From an uncultured Prevotellaceae bacterium (GTDB lineage Bacteria; Bacteroidota; Bacteroidia; Bacteroidales; Bacteroidaceae): DNA of 19,743 nucleotides. A program made the translations under genes and the position numbers. The notes beneath the pieces were generated by a model. It had not been told where the DNA came from, ran no database searches, and saw only the letters and a program-made list of their open reading frames with translations. Shown here in pieces: positions 1-6,389 of this stretch (position 1 is the first letter of the stretch; the number at the start of each line of letters is the position of its first letter). Location: the NCBI GenBank assembly GCA_937915745.1, contig CALGGJ010000062.1:1-19743 (forward strand). The letters are read 5' to 3'.

Positions 1-67
1 ACATCTGACGGAAAGCGAGGCGACCGATACGGCCAAAGCCGTTAATAGCTACTTTTACGTTTGCCAT
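1..67 (-). CDS. gapA: Glyceraldehyde-3-phosphate dehydrogenase, N-terminal fragment (cut by window edge)
   Basis: Read on the minus strand from the ATG at 67-65, the only 22 visible codons give MANVKVAINGFGRIGR followed by LAFRQM. The NGFGRIGR motif is the start of the Rossmann NAD-binding fold of type I GAPDH, which oxidises glyceraldehyde-3-phosphate to 1,3-bisphosphoglycerate in glycolysis. The catalytic domain lies outside the window. The gene diverges from mscL and shares a 154-bp intergenic region with it. A TACATTTGC box (minus strand, 147-139) is a plausible -7 element. The family call is secure from the motif; which GAPDH paralogue this is cannot be told. Confidence 0.93.
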   Translation of the reverse strand, partial: MANVKVAINGFGRIGRLAFRQM

Positions 68-138
68 TTTCTTGTAATTTTAATTAGGTTAAATAAATAT
101 TGATAAACTTTTTTTAAACTTTTCTTGCGTTTTGCGAT

Positions 139-168
139 GCAAATGTACAAAATTCTTTTTATATTTGT
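139..168. promoter_or_regulatory. Back-to-back -7 boxes for gapA (-) and mscL (+)
   Basis: Minus-strand TACATTTGC (147-139) and plus-strand TATATTTGT (160-168) both match the Bacteroidetes -7 consensus TAnnTTTG. They are separated by only 12 bp and point away from each other. I see no TTTG at the usual 19-21 bp spacing for either, so the -33 elements are weak. The boxes are seen directly; promoter activity is inferred. Confidence 0.55.
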
Positions 169-182
169 GGCATCAATAACTA

Positions 183-202
183 ATTATTTATCATTATTTA
201 TC
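183..202. repeat. Two tandem 10-bp repeats in the mscL leader
   Basis: ATTATTTATC occurs twice head to tail (183-192, 193-202) in an AT-rich stretch between the probable mscL -7 box and its start codon. TAATTA flanks it on both sides. It could be a regulator site or simply AT-rich leader DNA. Confidence 0.5.
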
Positions 203-221
203 TAATTAAACACTATCAATT

Positions 222-641
222 ATGGGTTTCATTAAAGATTTCAAGGAATTTGCCCTAAAGGGTAATGTAGTGGACATGGCTGTCGGTGTCATCATCGGCG
301 GTGCATTTGGTAAGATTGTGACCAGTATCGTAAGCAACATCATCATGCCTCCTATCGGCGTGTTGCTGGGCGGCGTGGATTTTACCGACTTAAAGGTAAC
401 CCTGAAGGAAGCCGTTACCGAAGGTGAGAATGTAACAGAGGCTGTAACGCTGAACTACGGTCAGTTCATTCAGGATGTTGTGGACTTCCTCATCATCGCT
501 CTGTGTATCTTCTTGATGATTAAGGGCATCACCAAGTTGACAGCCAAGAAGGAAGAACCCGCTCCCGAACCCGAGGCTCCTGCCGGACCTACCCAGGAGG
601 AACTGCTCACGGAGATTCGCGACCTGCTGGCTAAGAAGTGA
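222..641 (+). CDS. mscL: Large-conductance mechanosensitive channel MscL
   Basis: The product is 139 aa, the usual MscL length (E. coli about 136). MscL forms a pentameric inner-membrane pore that opens under membrane tension in hypo-osmotic shock and releases solutes. Residues 1-12 form the amphipathic N-terminal helix (MGFIKDFKEF). TM1 is at about 15-45 with the typical NVVDMAVGVIIGGAFGKIV pore-lining motif, the periplasmic loop at about 50-80, TM2 at about 82-104, and a charged cytoplasmic helix with a Pro/Glu linker (EEPAPEPEAPAGP) closes the protein. It is the first gene of a tight + strand group, 44 bp before an aquaporin gene, which fits a shared osmotic role. Family assignment is very secure. 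Confidence 0.97.
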   Translation: MGFIKDFKEFALKGNVVDMAVGVIIGGAFGKIVTSIVSNIIMPPIGVLLGGVDFTDLKVTLKEAVTEGENVTEAVTLNYGQFIQDVVDFLIIALCIFLMIKGITKLTAKKEEPAPEPEAPAGPTQEELLTEIRDLLAKK

Positions 642-685
642 GGAACGAAAACAAAAAAATATACTAACCTAAAAACTTAAAGACT

Positions 686-1378
686 ATGAAAAAGTATTTA
701 GCAGAAATGGTAGGTACGTTCGTACTTACATTCTTGGGTTGCGGCACTGCCGTTGCTCTGGGTTGTGGAAGCGACACCGCTTCTATCGTTGGCACGGCCT
801 GTGCCTTTGGTCTTGCCGTTGTGGCCATGGCATACGCCATCGGTGGCATTTCGGGTTGCCACATCAACCCCGCCATCACACTGGGCTGCCTCTGCTCAAA
901 GCGCATCAGCGTGAAGGACGCTTGTGGCTACATGGTGTTCCAGGTTATCGGTGCCATCATCGCTGCCGCCCTGTTGTATGCTGTTGTTCAGACAGCAGGT
1001 GCTGACGCTGTCATCACTACTTCTACGGGTGCCAACGCATGCGCTTTCGGTACGTGCAACGGTCTGCTCGTCGAGGCTGTCCTTACCTGCATTTTCGTAC
1101 TCGTAGTGTTGGGCGCAACAGATGAAAAGAAGGGTGCTGGTGCTTTCGCAGGTTTGGCCATCGGCCTCTCCCTGATTCTCATTCACCTCGTAGGCATCCA
1201 CTTCACGGGCACCAGTGTCAATCCCGCCCGTTCCATCGGTCCCGCCCTATTCGAGGGTGGCCAGGCTCTACAGGAGTTGTGGGTGTTCATCGTAGGTCCG
1301 TTCATTGGTGCCATCTGTGCTGCCTGCATCTGGTGTCTGATTGGCTGTGACTGCAAGTGCGAGAAGTGCGAGAAGTAA
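686..1378 (+). CDS. aqpZ: Aquaporin of the AqpZ (water-selective) type
   Basis: The product is 230 aa with six hydrophobic segments and two half-helices carrying the MIP hallmarks NPA (61-63) and NPA-R (179-182). Aligned by eye to E. coli AqpZ, the aromatic/arginine filter positions are F41, H167, T176 and R182. This is the narrow water-selective set, not the wider glycerol-facilitator set, so water flow across the inner membrane is the likely role. The motifs are seen directly; selectivity is inferred from the family. The protein is unusually rich in Cys (17 residues) and ends in CDCKCEKCEK, a hydrophilic Cys/Lys tail I do not expect in AqpZ. It follows mscL by 44 bp and precedes the barrel gene by 25 bp, with no terminator seen between them, so co-transcription is likely. 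Confidence 0.95.
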   Translation: MKKYLAEMVGTFVLTFLGCGTAVALGCGSDTASIVGTACAFGLAVVAMAYAIGGISGCHINPAITLGCLCSKRISVKDACGYMVFQVIGAIIAAALLYAVVQTAGADAVITTSTGANACAFGTCNGLLVEAVLTCIFVLVVLGATDEKKGAGAFAGLAIGLSLILIHLVGIHFTGTSVNPARSIGPALFEGGQALQELWVFIVGPFIGAICAACIWCLIGCDCKCEKCEK

Positions 1379-1403
1379 ACGCTCATACATTATTATATAA
1401 TAT

Positions 1404-2138
1404 ATGATGAGAAAGTTAATGATGTTTGCTATCGGCATGCTCATCGCAGGCAATGCCATGGCACTGGAGAATGAACCCAAACAGGGCTTCACAGGAATGG
1501 CATTCCTGGGTCTGAACGCTACGCACATCAAGCACACCTTCTATGACGGCAAGCCTGGCGGTACGATGGGTTTCCGTCTGGACTATGTCCTGCCCAAGGC
1601 TCATGGTACGTACATCACCGCTGGTGTGGATTGGACCATGAAGGGTGGCAAATATTCTACAATCGAGCCTGATCCAAATAGCGACCCACTGGCTCCCACC
1701 TATTGCGATGGTACAGTAAAGGCAAAACTACACTATGCAGAGATTCCCATCCGTATAGGCTTCCGTTATAACATCAACAAGGAGATTGGTGTCTATGGCG
1801 AACTGGGTCCCTACTTCGCAGTAGGTCTGGGCGGAAAGCACAAACTGAATATGGATGCAGATGGAGCCCAGTGGGATGCCGTTGAGGATGCACAGAAGTG
1901 GAAGGCATTTAAGAAGAGCGAGACTCCTCTGCACGACAATTTCCAGCGCTGGGATGCTGGCTTCGGCTTCAGGGTAGGCGCAGAGTACAACCAGCACTAC
2001 AACCTCATGCTGGGTTGCGACTGGGGCATCACCGACATGTGGCGCGACAAGTATCGCGATGCTATGTTCGCTTACAACGCGCCTCTGGCTAAGGCCAAGA
2101 ACTTCAACTTTACCCTGGCGTTCGGCTATCGCTTCTAA
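1404..2138 (+). CDS. Small outer-membrane beta-barrel protein (PorT/porin-like family)
   Basis: The product is 244 aa. Residues 1-20 look like a Sec signal peptide (MMRKLMMFAIGMLIAGNAMA), probably cleaved before LENEP. The rest alternates polar and hydrophobic residues in short strands (for example TMGFRLDYVL, ITAGVDWTMK, IPIRIGFRYN, GVYGELGPYFAVG) and ends in an aromatic residue (FGYRF), as in Bacteroidetes outer-membrane barrels. An 8-10 strand barrel fits the size. No transport substrate can be read from the sequence. The start could be either of two adjacent ATGs (1404 or 1407). It sits 25 bp after the aquaporin gene and ends just before a strong terminator, so it is probably the last gene of the mscL-aqpZ group. 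Confidence 0.85.
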   Translation: MMRKLMMFAIGMLIAGNAMALENEPKQGFTGMAFLGLNATHIKHTFYDGKPGGTMGFRLDYVLPKAHGTYITAGVDWTMKGGKYSTIEPDPNSDPLAPTYCDGTVKAKLHYAEIPIRIGFRYNINKEIGVYGELGPYFAVGLGGKHKLNMDADGAQWDAVEDAQKWKAFKKSETPLHDNFQRWDAGFGFRVGAEYNQHYNLMLGCDWGITDMWRDKYRDAMFAYNAPLAKAKNFNFTLAFGYRF

Positions 2139-2161
2139 AATTGTTGCAGAACATAATGATT

Positions 2162-2194
2162 TGCCCCGAGGCTCATTGCTTCGGGGCATTTTTT
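2162..2194 (+). terminator. Rho-independent terminator after the outer-membrane protein gene
   Basis: TGCCCCGA (2162-2169) pairs perfectly with TCGGGGCA (2181-2188) around an 11-nt loop, and six T residues follow directly (2189-2194). It lies 24 bp after the stop codon at 2138. Confidence 0.93.
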
Positions 2195-2224
2195 GTATAT
2201 ATGCAAATAATTTCGTATCTTTGC
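2192..2224 (+). promoter_or_regulatory. ffh promoter (TTTG-N20-TATCTTTGC)
   Basis: A -33 TTTG (2192-2195) and a -7 TATCTTTGC (2216-2224) are 20 bp apart, the Bacteroidetes housekeeping sigma spacing. The TTTG uses the last Ts of the preceding terminator. The expected transcription start near 2230 is about 25 nt before the ffh ATG, which supports the 2254 start. Confidence 0.85.
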
Positions 2225-2253
2225 GCCCGTTAAATCGTAAATATAAATATTCC

Positions 2254-3606
2254 ATGTTTGAAAATCTAAGCGAAAGACTGGAACGGTCTTTTAAAATATT
2301 GAAGGGTGAGGGACGCATCACCGAAATCAATGTAGCAGAGACGCTGAAGGATGTGCGTCGCGCCTTGTTGGATGCCGACGTTAACTATAAGGTTGCGAAG
2401 ACATTTACCGACACCGTAAAGCAGAAGGCCTTGGGGCAGAACGTGCTTACAGCCGTAAGGCCCGGTCAGTTGATGGTGAAGATTGTACACGACGAACTGG
2501 CGCTGTTGATGGGTGGAGAGACCGCAGAACTGAACCTCCCCGGGCGCATTGGAGACCCCAGCATCATTCTGATGGCAGGTTTGAACGGTTCGGGTAAGAC
2601 CACGTTCAGTGGAAAGTTGGCAAAGATGCTGAAGGAAAAGCATTTCAAGAAACCTCTGTTGGCTGCCTGCGACACGTTCCGCCCTGCTGCCATGGAGCAG
2701 TTGCGCGTACTGGGCGAACAGATTGACGTGCCTGTCTATATGGAGTTGGGAGCCACCGACCCCGTGGAGGTGGCCCGTCATGCCATCAACGAAGCCCGAC
2801 AGAAGGCTAATGATGTGGTCATCGTCGATACAGCAGGTCGTCTGGCCATCGATGAGGAACTGATGCAACAAATCTCTGACATCAAAGATGCCATCCATCC
2901 GCATGAAATACTCTTCGTCGTGGATGCCATGACTGGTCAGGATGCCGTGAACACAGCCAAGGAATTTAACGACCGACTGGATTACACGGGCGTTGTGCTG
3001 ACTAAACTGGATGGCGACACTCGTGGCGGTGCTGCTCTCAGTATCCGTTCGGTCGTCAATAAGCCCATCAAGTTCGTAGGTACGGGTGAGAAGATGGAGG
3101 CCATAAGCCCCTTCCATCCCGCACGTATGGCTGACCGCATATTGGGCATGGGCGATATCGTCTCACTTGTGGAGAAAGCCCAGGAACAGTATGACGAGAA
3201 GGAGGCACGCCGACTGGAGCAGCGCATCAAGAAGAATAAGTTTGACTTCAACGATTTCTACACACAGATACAGCAAATCAAGAAGATGGGTAACCTGAAG
3301 GATCTTGCCAGCATGATACCTGGAGTGGGGAAGGCCCTCAAGGATATTGACATTGACGATGACGCCTTCAAGAGCATTGAAGCCATTATCCTAAGTATGA
3401 CACCTAAGGAACGTGAGAATCCCGGATTGCTGAACACGAGTCGCCGTATGCGTATCGCAAAGGGTAGTGGTACGGATATTCAGGAAGTTAATCGGTTGAT
3501 TAAGCAATTCGACCAGACTCGCAAGATGATGAAAATGGTCACCAGCAAGAATATGACTGGCATGATGAGAGGGATGCCCCCGATGCCCAAATTCGGTTCG
3601 AAATAA
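2254..3606 (+). CDS. ffh: Signal recognition particle GTPase Ffh (SRP54)
   Basis: The product is 450 aa, normal for Ffh. It binds 4.5S RNA and hydrophobic signal sequences on ribosomes and hands nascent membrane proteins to FtsY. The helical N domain covers about 1-90. The G domain holds the P-loop GLNGSGKT (109-116; most Ffh have GLQGSGKT), DTFRPAA (140-146), DTAGR (192-196) and TKLDGD (250-255). The Met-rich M domain begins near 300 and ends in KMMKMVTSKNMTGMMRGMPP. The frame stays open upstream to 2059, but that region contains a terminator and the promoter, and family proteins begin MFENLSERL, so ATG 2254 is the start. folD follows after 26 bp, probably in the same transcript. Confidence 0.98.
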   Translation: MFENLSERLERSFKILKGEGRITEINVAETLKDVRRALLDADVNYKVAKTFTDTVKQKALGQNVLTAVRPGQLMVKIVHDELALLMGGETAELNLPGRIGDPSIILMAGLNGSGKTTFSGKLAKMLKEKHFKKPLLAACDTFRPAAMEQLRVLGEQIDVPVYMELGATDPVEVARHAINEARQKANDVVIVDTAGRLAIDEELMQQISDIKDAIHPHEILFVVDAMTGQDAVNTAKEFNDRLDYTGVVLTKLDGDTRGGAALSIRSVVNKPIKFVGTGEKMEAISPFHPARMADRILGMGDIVSLVEKAQEQYDEKEARRLEQRIKKNKFDFNDFYTQIQQIKKMGNLKDLASMIPGVGKALKDIDIDDDAFKSIEAIILSMTPKERENPGLLNTSRRMRIAKGSGTDIQEVNRLIKQFDQTRKMMKMVTSKNMTGMMRGMPPMPKFGSK

Positions 3607-3632
3607 CGCAATAACGATATAACAACAAAAAA

Positions 3633-4526
3633 ATGACGCTGATTGACGGAAAGGCCACGGCAGCCACCATTAAAGCCGAAATCAAGGATGAGGTAGAACG
3701 TATCGTTGCGCAGGGAGGCCGCCGCCCCCACTTGGCTGCCATCCTTGTCGGACACGACGGAGGTAGCGAAACGTATGTAAAGAATAAGGTTCTGGCCTGT
3801 GAAGCCTGCGGTTTCCAATCCACACTCATCCGCTTCGAAGACGATATCCGTGAGGAAGAGTTGTTGGCATGTGTCTCACGCCTAAACAACGACGAGTCTG
3901 TGGACGGATTTATTGTGCAGCTTCCTTTGCCGCGTCATATCAACGGACAAAAAGTCATAGAAGCCATCGATTATCGCAAGGATGTGGACGGTTTCCATCC
4001 CATCAACGTGGGGCGCATGGCCATCGGGCTGCCTTGTTTCGTTTCCGCTACGCCACTTGGCATACTTACCCTGCTTCGCCGCTATAATATTCCGACAAGC
4101 GGTAAGAAGTGTGTCGTGCTTGGTCGTTCTAATATTGTCGGTAAGCCTATGGCGCAACTGATGTTGCAAAAGCAATGGGGGGATGCCACGGTTACGGTAT
4201 GCCATAGTCGTAGCAAGACGCTGAAAGAAGAATGTCGCCAAGCAGACATTATCATTGCAGCCATCGGTCAACCTGGATTTGTTACTGCCGATATGGTAAA
4301 GGAAGGTGCTGCCGTAATTGACGTGGGCACCACACGCGTTCCCGATGCCACTCGCAAGAGTGGGTATCGTTTGTCTGGTGATGTCTTGTTCGATGAAGTT
4401 GCTCCTAAGTGCAGCTACATTACTCCCGTGCCTGGCGGTGTCGGTCCCATGACCATTTGTATGCTTATGCTCAACACTCTGTCGGCAGCCAAAGGGGAGT
4501 TCTATGGTGAAAGGGTGAGGAAGTGA
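3633..4526 (+). CDS. folD: Bifunctional methylenetetrahydrofolate dehydrogenase / cyclohydrolase FolD
   Basis: The product is 297 aa, the usual length. It converts 5,10-methylene-THF to 5,10-methenyl-THF with NADP+, then hydrolyses it to 10-formyl-THF, supplying one-carbon units for purines and initiator tRNA. Visible active-site residues are Y48 and K52 in SETYVKNK, Q96 in IVQLPLP and D119 in KDVDGFHP. The NADP-binding Rossmann motif is VVLGRSNIVGKPM (161-173) and the signature PVPGGVGPMT is at 265-274. It lies 26 bp after ffh with no promoter or terminator visible between them, so the two are probably co-transcribed. I see no clear terminator after the stop codon; the next transcription unit is tRNA-His. 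Confidence 0.98.
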   Translation: MTLIDGKATAATIKAEIKDEVERIVAQGGRRPHLAAILVGHDGGSETYVKNKVLACEACGFQSTLIRFEDDIREEELLACVSRLNNDESVDGFIVQLPLPRHINGQKVIEAIDYRKDVDGFHPINVGRMAIGLPCFVSATPLGILTLLRRYNIPTSGKKCVVLGRSNIVGKPMAQLMLQKQWGDATVTVCHSRSKTLKEECRQADIIIAAIGQPGFVTADMVKEGAAVIDVGTTRVPDATRKSGYRLSGDVLFDEVAPKCSYITPVPGGVGPMTICMLMLNTLSAAKGEFYGERVRK

Positions 4527-4571
4527 AGGGGGCAATAAATAAAAGCAATAATTTTTCGATTACAGATAAAT

Positions 4572-4618
4572 TTTTCAACTTTCAATTTTCAACTTTCAAT
4601 TTATTTTCGTACCTTTGC
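4572..4618 (+). promoter_or_regulatory. tRNA-His promoter with upstream 14-bp tandem repeat
   Basis: TACCTTTGC (4610-4618) is a perfect -7 box. TTTC (4587-4590) lies 19 bp upstream at the -33 position. The -33 region is formed by two exact tandem copies of TTTTCAACTTTCAA (4572-4585, 4586-4599). The predicted start near 4624 is about 24 nt before the tRNA. Confidence 0.75.
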
Positions 4619-4647
4619 AGTCGCATTTGAGGGTCATACCCATAGAT

Positions 4648-4725
4648 GGTGCCTATAGTTCAGTTGGTTAGAGCGTCAGATTGTGGTTCTGAATGTCGTC
4701 GGTTCGAGTCCGACCCTCCACCCCA
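4648..4725 (+). tRNA. tRNA-His (anticodon GTG) with encoded CCA
   Basis: The D arm (GTTC/GAGC), anticodon arm (TCAGA-TTGTGGT-TCTGA, anticodon 4683-4685), 5-nt variable loop and T arm (GTCGG-TTCGAGT-CCGAC) are all canonical, and CCA is encoded at 4723-4725. G at 4648 is the extra G-1 typical of tRNA-His and faces discriminator C73 (4722). The acceptor stem is odd: G-1 to G3 pair with C70-C73, but positions 4-7 (CCTA, 4652-4655) face CCTC (4715-4718) and do not pair. Identity is clear from the anticodon and G-1:C73; whether it folds and is charged normally is uncertain. Confidence 0.9.
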
Positions 4726-4737
4726 GCACATTAAAGT

Positions 4738-4777
4738 CTTCTGCAAGTGTATGCTTTGCAGGAGATTTTTTGTTTTT
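4738..4777 (+). terminator. Terminator after tRNA-His
   Basis: CTTCTGCAA (4738-4746) pairs with TTGCAGGAG (4756-4764) with one T-G pair around a 9-nt loop. TTTTTTGTTTTT follows (4766-4777). It lies 12 bp after the tRNA 3' end. Confidence 0.9.
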
Positions 4778-4806
4778 GTGCTTATTTGTGGCTTGGTCTT
4801 TATTAA

Positions 4807-4836
4807 GGCTCAGCGGATTTCGGCTCAGCGGATTTT
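4807..4836. repeat. 15-bp direct repeat, two copies
   Basis: GGCTCAGCGGATTTC at 4807-4821 is followed directly by GGCTCAGCGGATTTT at 4822-4836, with a single mismatch at the last base. It lies in the non-coding stretch between tRNA-His and the convergent mltF-like gene. Confidence 0.85.
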
Positions 4837-4860
4837 CCCGGTTGGTAAAGCTTGGTTAAT

Positions 4861-4944
4861 CAAGAATAGAGTTGTACCTTTCAAGAATAGAGTTGTACCT
4901 TTCAAGAATAGAGTTGTACCTTTCAAGAGTAGAGTTGTACCTTT
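4861..4944. repeat. 21-bp tandem repeat, four copies
   Basis: Four head-to-tail units of 21 bp start at 4861, 4882, 4903 and 4924. The first three are identical (CAAGAATAGAGTTGTACCTT plus T); the fourth differs by one base (CAAGAGTAGAG). There are no spacers, so this is not a CRISPR array. Each unit holds GTACCTTT, close to a Bacteroidetes -7 box, and the last unit runs into GCAG to give TACCTTTGC. The following gene points the other way, so a promoter role is unproven. Replication slippage would explain the identical copies. Confidence 0.93.
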
Positions 4945-4989
4945 GCAGCATGAGCCATACCTTTATCAATGAATTACAGATGTGTTTTT

Positions 4990-6144
4990 TTATTTTGCAC
5001 TTTGATATTCATTCCATCGTTTTATGATATCGCTTACATATCTGTAGGTTTCGTTTCCACGCATGTATCCATTTCTTACAGCAGGATTGTTGAAATACTG
5101 AGGTTCGCTGAGATGTAACACAAAGTAATCTACGTTGGCATCCCACCGGTTGGGGTCGCGTCGGTTTGTTAGTGCCAGTTGCCGTGCATCGTCAATGTGT
5201 CCGGGTCCTGCGTTGTATGCCGCCAGCACGAATTTGATGCGTTCGTTGCGGTTTGTGATGTCATAGAAGTGTTTGTCGAGTTGGGCAATGTACCTCACGG
5301 CTCCGCGCAGGTTGGTTTCGGGATCGAACACTTGTGAGAGGTTTATTCCTACGTTGCGTGCTGTTGCGGGCATCAGTTGCATGAGTCCGAGTGCTCCCAT
5401 GTATGACACTGCATTGGGGTCGAATGTGCTTTCCTGATATGCCTGTGCGGCCAGCAGCCGCCAGTCCCAGCCTATCTGTATGGAGTATTTGCGGAACAGA
5501 TGGTCGAAACGTGAAATCTGTCCTTTGGCTCTGTTGAGCATTGGGCTGTAGTTGCGGTGTCGTGGTGTGTATGTATGTCCGTTGTTGTCGGTTATGTGTA
5601 TTGTTGTGAGTTGTGCGAAGTGTTTTGAGTTGTCTGTCATCCATTGGTTGACCGATTGTGCCAGTCGTGGCGATTTTTTGTTTACGAGCCATGCCACCTG
5701 CCCTTTGCTGTCTGCTGTTGGTTGCAGGCTGTCGATGAATTGTGTGAGTTCGGCCTGTCCGCATGGTGTGAAGTTCTGGCTGATGCTGTCGGTGAGCGGC
5801 AGTGCATAGGCTACAATGTCGGCATTGCCTTCCTGCAGTTGTTTCAGGAGTTCGGCCTGGTTGTGCATCACGTCAACGCGTATGGCACAGCCTATGCTTT
5901 TTGCGTATTCGTCGGCCAGCCGGTATTGTGTGCCAAAGGCTTCTCCGTAGTGTTCGAAGTAGCTTTGTGCTCCGTAGAGTGTGGCTACAATCAGTTCGCC
6001 CCCTTGCTGTATGTCATCGAGGTCGGGGGTGTCGGCGTGTTTTGCTGTTTGGAACACACCGAGCTGCCGGGGCGGGTCTTGTTTGCATGATGAGAGCGGC
6101 AGCAGTGTGATGACTGTTATGATGTATATGTGTAAGGGTCTCAT
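4990..6144 (-). CDS. MltF-like lytic transglycosylase lipoprotein with a short solute-binding domain
   Basis: The product is 384 aa. Residues 1-20 form a lipoprotein signal with lipobox LSSC (acylated C20). Residues about 46-165 resemble a periplasmic solute-binding (SBP_bac_3) lobe (GELIVATLYG, GNADIVAYALPLT, VNKKSPRLAQSVNQW). Residues about 210-375 are the SLT transglycosylase domain, with catalytic Glu238 in YQESTFDPNA, GALGLMQLMPATA (250-262) and AAYNAGPGHIDDA (308-320). Such enzymes cleave MurNAc-GlcNAc links of peptidoglycan to 1,6-anhydro ends. From memory, Bacteroidetes MltF proteins are about 450-470 aa; here the second half of the binding domain seems to be missing between FTPCGQAEL and QVAWLVNKK. 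Mature protein would sit in the outer membrane facing the periplasm. The gene converges with tRNA-His and diverges from nhaC. Confidence 0.92.
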   Translation of the reverse strand: MRPLHIYIITVITLLPLSSCKQDPPRQLGVFQTAKHADTPDLDDIQQGGELIVATLYGAQSYFEHYGEAFGTQYRLADEYAKSIGCAIRVDVMHNQAELLKQLQEGNADIVAYALPLTDSISQNFTPCGQAELTQFIDSLQPTADSKGQVAWLVNKKSPRLAQSVNQWMTDNSKHFAQLTTIHITDNNGHTYTPRHRNYSPMLNRAKGQISRFDHLFRKYSIQIGWDWRLLAAQAYQESTFDPNAVSYMGALGLMQLMPATARNVGINLSQVFDPETNLRGAVRYIAQLDKHFYDITNRNERIKFVLAAYNAGPGHIDDARQLALTNRRDPNRWDANVDYFVLHLSEPQYFNNPAVRNGYMRGNETYRYVSDIIKRWNEYQSAK

Positions 6145-6150
6145 TGTCGG

Positions 6151-6210
6151 GGGTTGGTGTGGTTATGTAGGGGTTAGTGTGGTTGTGCTTGGGCCGGTGT
6201 GGTTCTGTCG
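6151..6210. repeat. Three degenerate 20-bp direct repeats in the mltF-like leader
   Basis: Units at 6151-6170, 6171-6190 and 6191-6210 share the plus-strand core GGGnnnGTGTGGTTnTGnnn. They begin 7 bp upstream of the mltF-like start codon, between it and its predicted -7 box. In the transcript they would be a C/A-rich repeat (AACCACAC) in the 5' leader. Confidence 0.75.
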
Positions 6211-6264
6211 CTGTTTGCTGTTATCGTCGTTTTTTGCTACATGGATGTTGAACGTAATACATAC

Positions 6265-6296
6265 GTGACTTTGCAGCTTTTACGGTGCAAAGTTAC
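6265..6296 (-). promoter_or_regulatory. mltF-like promoter -7 box inside an 11-bp dyad
   Basis: Minus-strand TAACTTTGC (6295-6287) matches the -7 consensus and lies about 145 bp before the start codon. It is one arm of an inverted repeat, GTGACTTTGCA (6265-6275) and TGCAAAGTTAC (6286-6296), with ten paired bases plus one G-T and a 10-bp centre. No good -33 TTTG is visible. A dyad over a weak promoter suggests a repressor or activator site; this is inference. Confidence 0.55.
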
Positions 6297-6327
6297 ACAT
6301 TTATTTTTACTTTTTTGTCTGTTCTGA

Positions 6328-6359
6328 TTTCTGTTTCCACTTTAATTTATTATCTTTGC
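6328..6359 (+). promoter_or_regulatory. nhaC promoter (TTTC-N19-TATCTTTGC)
   Basis: A perfect -7 box TATCTTTGC (6351-6359) has TTTC (6328-6331) 19 bp upstream. The expected transcription start is near 6365, about 25 nt before the ATG at 6390, which rules against the longer open frame starting at 6285. Confidence 0.78.
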
Positions 6360-6389
6360 GCTCTCACAGCAGTAAAACACGCCAAATCA

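Noticed and set aside
2059..2253. N-terminal extension of ffh
   Set aside because: It contains the upstream gene's end, a terminator and the ffh promoter; the family start is ATG 2254.
4861..4944. CRISPR array
   Set aside because: Units are directly adjacent with no unique spacers and no cas genes nearby.
4646..4972. Open frame of 108 codons with NRVVPFK repeats
   Set aside because: It starts inside tRNA-His and runs through that gene's terminator. The peptide repeat follows from a 21-bp DNA repeat that happens to be a multiple of three.
6285..6389. N-terminal extension of nhaC
   Set aside because: It covers the consensus promoter 6328-6359, so it would not be in the transcript.
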